Source: Bacteroides sp.
GTDB lineage: Bacteria; Bacteroidota; Bacteroidia; Bacteroidales; Muribaculaceae
Direction of reading: 5' to 3'
NCBI GenBank assembly: GCA_014802265.1
Contig: JAAVCP010000050.1
Span: forward strand, 1 to 39,144
DNA length: 39,144 bases
The notes under the pieces were generated by a model, which was given only the letters and a program-made list of their open reading frames with translations, had not been told where the DNA came from and did no database searches. Below, in pieces: positions 35,756 through 39,144 of the stretch. Positions within the stretch are counted from its first letter, which is position 1; the number at the start of each line of letters is the position of its first letter. Made by a program: the position numbers and the translations under genes.

Positions 35756-37471
35756 TCAACTGAAATATGACAGATATTCCTCCTTCCCGGGAGCGTCACT
35801 CTTATTGATCACCCCTTTGAGACGTGATTTATAGACATAGATATTCTTAAGTTCTGTACCGGTGAAAATGCTTATTGAGGGCAACGAAAACCCACAAAAC
35901 AGATACAGGGCAAGCCGGTATTGAGCCACGCTCAGTTTAGGGAAATCCTCACGGAATCTCAACATGAGGTTGTCATTATACCCATTAACTATGTTTTCCA
36001 ATTCCTGTGTGGAGGCATCGGAACTGAAGTTATTCAAAGATGATTTTACATCTGAATAGATGCGTTTTTGCTCCTGACCTGTTTCCTTACTCTCAAAATA
36101 TGATGCCGCGAGACTGTCTAAAAGTTTAAACCGCGAATGAAACAGTTCGGTTATTTTTGATGAGACAATCTTATGCTTGTTGTCACTCTCAAAAAGATTA
36201 TCCTGCAAGGAACGAATCTTCAATAGGTCATTCTCATGCTCAAGTTTTAAAATCTGATTCCTTTTACGCAGATATAGAAATATGGAGATCGCGGCAATGA
36301 TAGACAGAATGGCAGCAAAAAGGAAATAGGTGGCACGTGTACGTGCTTTGGCTGCCTCTAACCATGCCTTAACCGTTGCCGACTCATTTTTTACATTTAT
36401 AATAAGACTCCGCTCTTCAAGTTTTTCCTCCTTGACTTTATTTATAACGGCTACTTTCCGAAGACTGTCAATCCTTGCCAATTCTGACTTTCTCCCCATT
36501 TTCTCAAGAATACCATATTCCACATTGCGGCAGAGTTGTTCATCACTACTATTATGAGGCAGACTATTGGCTTGCGTTATAAGCATGTATGCGCTATCAA
36601 GTTTATTGATTCTGCAATAAGCATCTGCCCAATGCGCAAGTGTGTTAGAATTCATTTCCTTGCCGTCATAAATTGAATGCCATATAGCTATTCCCTTTTC
36701 GGTCTGACCATTCATACCGTATGTCCTTGCCAGCTGATCAAGGAAAAACACTTTGTAGCTATCATGAGCATTTGCCATTACCTCGTCTTTCATTGCAAGC
36801 AATGAATCAAGCATGGTTTTATAGTCCTCTTTAATTGCATATGCTGACACAATATTCATTTTAGTCTCCCTGATTTGCTTGGGACAGTTTAATTCCTTCA
36901 GCAACTCAATGGCTTTTTCAGCATAATATTTACAGACCATACCATTATAACCTCGTTTATATACTGACGATAAATTCTGATATACCATTGCCAAATCAAA
37001 TTTGGAATCCAATTGCATTGCCAAAAATTCAGCATCTTTCAAACTTTCTATCTGTGCAATATAATCACCTTTCAATTTTGATACATCTGATTTAATAATC
37101 AGCCATTTTACCTCGTCAGTGTTGAATTTCCCTCTAAATAATCTGTCGCACTCTATTATGGTCTGATCATCCAAATTTAATGAGTTACCATGTACTACAG
37201 CCATGTAACTATAAAGTAAATCCATATGCAATTTCTGAGCATCTGACATTCGATTTGTATCCATTTCTTCTATGATCTTCCAAACCGAGTCAGGATGATT
37301 AGGAATAAGTTTTTCCATTGCTGCTAATTGTCTGTCTGCTTCTCTGCTGCCCTCACACCCGGCAAGCATTCCAACAACACACATCAGTATAGCTATTAAT
37401 CCACACTGCATCAGCGGATATCTGACAATATTATATATGGGGGTATATCTCTTTTCTGTCATTTCCATCAA
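35756..37471 (-). CDS. Membrane TPR regulator with C-terminal helix-turn-helix-like domain
   Basis: The 571-residue protein has a hydrophobic N-terminus with a lipobox-like LAGC (about 36-39). A long helical repeat region follows (about 50-355; TPR-like, for example FDLAMVYQNLSSVYKRGYNG and YYAEKAIELLKEL). Next are one membrane helix (about 376-398, LFAAILSIIAAISIFLYL), a coiled coil (KRNQILKLEHENDLLKI) and a cytoplasmic C-terminal domain, LSVAQYRLALYLFCGFSLPS, ending KNIYVYKSRLKGVI, similar in plan to LuxR-type DNA-binding helices. Such proteins are common in Bacteroidales and are thought to pass an envelope signal to transcription. Target genes are unknown; neighbours are a HAD phosphatase and the M16 peptidase. 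An inner start (37411) lacks a basic n-region and is less likely. Confidence 0.75.
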   Translation of the reverse strand: MMEMTEKRYTPIYNIVRYPLMQCGLIAILMCVVGMLAGCEGSREADRQLAAMEKLIPNHPDSVWKIIEEMDTNRMSDAQKLHMDLLYSYMAVVHGNSLNLDDQTIIECDRLFRGKFNTDEVKWLIIKSDVSKLKGDYIAQIESLKDAEFLAMQLDSKFDLAMVYQNLSSVYKRGYNGMVCKYYAEKAIELLKELNCPKQIRETKMNIVSAYAIKEDYKTMLDSLLAMKDEVMANAHDSYKVFFLDQLARTYGMNGQTEKGIAIWHSIYDGKEMNSNTLAHWADAYCRINKLDSAYMLITQANSLPHNSSDEQLCRNVEYGILEKMGRKSELARIDSLRKVAVINKVKEEKLEERSLIINVKNESATVKAWLEAAKARTRATYFLFAAILSIIAAISIFLYLRKRNQILKLEHENDLLKIRSLQDNLFESDNKHKIVSSKITELFHSRFKLLDSLAASYFESKETGQEQKRIYSDVKSSLNNFSSDASTQELENIVNGYNDNLMLRFREDFPKLSVAQYRLALYLFCGFSLPSISIFTGTELKNIYVYKSRLKGVINKSDAPGKEEYLSYFS

Positions 37472-37522
37472 AAAACTGTATTAGTATTCATCTGAATCAT
37501 CACCTTCTCCCACTCCAAGTGA

Positions 37523-37530
37523 CAAAGTTA
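37523..37530 (-). promoter_or_regulatory. Promoter -7 element for the TPR regulator
   Basis: The minus strand reads TAACTTTG, an exact TAnnTTTG match, 52 bases before the ATG at 37471. It supports the long start. Confidence 0.5.
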
Positions 37531-37638
37531 CACATTTTTTCTGATACATCTACCATTCTATTCTCAATTCAATCTCTAAATAGTATGTCCCCTCATGTCA
37601 TAATAGGTATCAAAAGAATTTATTGCATTCAAATTAAA

Positions 37639-37667
37639 TTGCATTTTAAGATAATTAACTAAATTTG
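37639..37667 (+). promoter_or_regulatory. Promoter for the HAD phosphatase transcript
   Basis: TTG (37639-37641), an 18-base spacer and TAAATTTG (37660-37667). The transcript would start close to the ATG of the short leader ORF at 37672. Confidence 0.55.
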
Positions 37668-37671
37668 CAGC

Positions 37672-37740
37672 ATGAAAAGGCATCTACATTTGATGATGTC
37701 TACCCTACCTCCTCTCTACCTCACCATGAAGTTAAGATAG
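37672..37740 (+). CDS. Possible 22-residue leader peptide
   Basis: Just downstream of the promoter is a short ORF, ATG to TAG, 24 bases before the HAD gene. Its start is MKRHLHLMMSTLPPLYLTMK, rich in leucine and methionine with two histidines. The ATG is so close to the -7 element that the mRNA might be almost leaderless. No attenuator hairpin is obvious in the 24-base gap. It may be a regulatory uORF or chance. Confidence 0.3.
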   Translation: MKRHLHLMMSTLPPLYLTMKLR

Positions 37741-37764
37741 GAATATGAAACTAAAGAAATTTAT

Positions 37765-38445
37765 ATGAATAAGATAAAGAATATCGTATTTGATTTTGAC
37801 GGTACACTCGTAGACACCGCACCGTTAATTTTACACACCATGCAAGAGACAATCCACAAAATGGGGCTACCCTCCAAGACGGAAAAAGAATGCCGTGCCA
37901 CAATCGGATTACGACTTGAGGAAGTCCCCGCTGTCTTGTGGAAGGAGCTTCCAGAAATTGGCATCGAGTATGCAAAGACCTACCGTAAAATATTTGACAA
38001 GCTGAAGCGTCCTCTAAACGTAAGCTGTTTTCCGGAAGTGTCAGAGACTTTATATTTGTTGCGCAATGTCGGAGTACGAATGGCTATAGCCAGCAGCCGC
38101 AGTCATAAGTCACTTGAAGAATATGTAGAGCTGTTCGGACTGACAGACTGTTTCACCATGCTGATAGGAGGTAATGATGTGACGAAAGGCAAACCCTCTC
38201 CCGATCCGGTATTAGCCATAATCAATCCCTTAGGTTGGAAGGCTGAGGAAACCCTTACCGTAGGCGATGCCGGCGTTGATATTCAGATGGGGAAAGCTGC
38301 AGGTACGCAGACCTGTGCTGTGACTTACGGAAATGGCACTGAAAGAGAACTTGAAGCCAGTCATCCGGATTACACAATTTCTAATTTTCGTGCCCTGACT
38401 GAAATCATAAATTTCACCCCAATAAACCAGAACATACTTACTTAA
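37765..38445 (+). CDS. HAD-superfamily phosphatase (phosphoglycolate phosphatase/beta-phosphoglucomutase type)
   Basis: The 226-residue cytoplasmic enzyme has motif I FDFDGTLVDT (nucleophile Asp10 and acid Asp12), motif II MAIASSRSHKS, motif III lysine in TKGKPSPDPVLA and motif IV GDAGVDIQMGKAAG. A helical cap (about 17-95) follows motif I, which places it in subfamily I (Gph, PgmB and relatives). The substrate cannot be told from sequence. It is divergent from the TPR regulator with about 190 bases between the two -7 elements and genes. Confidence 0.88.
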   Translation: MNKIKNIVFDFDGTLVDTAPLILHTMQETIHKMGLPSKTEKECRATIGLRLEEVPAVLWKELPEIGIEYAKTYRKIFDKLKRPLNVSCFPEVSETLYLLRNVGVRMAIASSRSHKSLEEYVELFGLTDCFTMLIGGNDVTKGKPSPDPVLAIINPLGWKAEETLTVGDAGVDIQMGKAAGTQTCAVTYGNGTERELEASHPDYTISNFRALTEIINFTPINQNILT

Positions 38446-38964
38446 TTTTCGGTTGATCAAAGTGGTAATATCATTTCAAACTAACGAGTTGCCACAATAA
38501 TATCCTGTTTTTAAGGAACACAGGAAGGGAGAGTTATATTGTTGGAACTTGACTTTAGACGCAACTTTTGCTAAATGTAATTTGATTCTCTTTTGTATTG
38601 ATGTTAACTGCGATGCTATGATTTTATTAAAAATTATGATAGAGATTCAATATATTTAATTATTTGTTCATCAAGATTCGGATATGTACCTCTATAAAAT
38701 CGTTGCATTCTAAACATCTATATATTATAATCCTTTATTTTAATGTCTAATATTTATTCTTATTTATAACTTTTGAATAAATTAATTTCTTTAAAAGGTA
38801 ATCCTCAACCATAAATTTTAGAGAAATATTATGAAATTAGGATACAATCAAATTTTTAGATAAGATAAATTCTCACTTAAAAGATGAAAGCCAATCAATT
38901 ATAATCTGTCATAATGCCACGTCTACAATTATTGAATAGAGTTTACATCAATTAAAAGTTCATG
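38446..38964. other. AT-rich intergenic DNA, no gene seen
   Basis: About 520 bases, strongly AT-rich and with stops in all frames. A weak hairpin, CCTGTTTTTAAGGAACACAGG, lies near 38505. No coding sequence could be supported. The right part (towards 38964) probably includes the end of the insertion sequence that follows. Confidence 0.5.
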
Positions 38965-39144
38965 CTAATTTCGAGAGGAGATACGCCAGTTATGAATGCC
39001 AGCGGCAATGTTGAATATTCTGCCGACATAGTCGTTAGCCCGGAGTCTGCACTCGTCCTTGACAATGCGAAGTCGTTTGGCACCCCCAATGGCGTGCTCC
39101 ACCCGGATTCTTCGCGAGGAGATATTCCTGTTCTCAGCCTTTTG
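38965..39144 (-). mobile_element. IS5-type (DDE_Tnp_4) transposase, C-terminal end, cut by window edge
   Basis: The last 59 codons of a minus-strand gene end in TAG at 38965-38967. The sequence SSRRIRVEHAIGGAKRLRIV carries the catalytic glutamate region (RVEHAIGG-KR) of IS5/HARBI-like DDE transposases, followed by YVGRIFNIAAGIHNWR. The rest of the element lies beyond the window, so whether it is intact is unknown. Confidence 0.75.

Overview
The window looks like a chromosomal stretch of a gut Bacteroidales bacterium, most like Muribaculaceae or Bacteroides. The evidence is the repeated promoter element TAnnTTTG, often with an upstream TTTG about 18-20 bases away; a succinate CoA-transferase of acetate/succinate fermenters; an Omp28-like exported protein with a possible type IX sorting tail; a TPR/membrane/HTH regulator; a BspA-type leucine-rich repeat scrap; a DUF4886 fragment; and an NrtR/AraR-type Nudix regulator. 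Most of the window is core housekeeping sequence. No phage, CRISPR array, rRNA or tRNA was seen.

Layout. Positions 1-690 are an insertion-sequence scar: the start of a probable transposase (minus strand, cut by the window edge) next to a DUF4886 esterase that has lost its front half. Positions 886-5967 hold the succinate CoA-transferase, a divergent exported thioredoxin-fold protein and a flippase-like membrane protein. Enolase (minus) follows across a very strong two-way hairpin. Positions 7632-13684 hold a RecD-like helicase, a Nudix-family regulator with what look like three operator copies on its own promoter, a von Willebrand A protein and ClpB. Positions 14142-17988 hold a redoxin without its redox cysteines, threonine aldolase (minus), then fabD and asd. 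Positions 18222-23999 are the rod-shape/elongasome operon mreB-mreC-mreD-mrdA-rodA, with overlapping ends from mreD to rodA.

Positions 24384-29914 (minus) are a two-gene AddB-AddA type recombination helicase-nuclease operon. The AddA gene is split by a frameshift at an AG repeat, and its C-terminal nuclease looks degenerate. Positions 29915-31546 are a decaying intergenic area with a GC-rich structured-looking element, a leucine-rich repeat fragment and remnants of at least two other genes. Positions 31547-37471 hold an intact small alpha/beta hydrolase, then on the minus strand a small exported protein, a zinc M16 peptidase and a membrane TPR/HTH regulator. A HAD phosphatase with a possible leader peptide follows on the plus strand. 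The window closes in AT-rich DNA and the tail of an IS5-type transposase.

The best candidates for new biology are the three-site autoregulatory arrangement at the Nudix regulator, the asymmetric (single-nuclease, apparently Fe-S-free) AddAB pair with its frameshift, and two GC-rich intergenic elements (about 13905-14040 and 29960-30112). No clearly new multi-gene system is visible.
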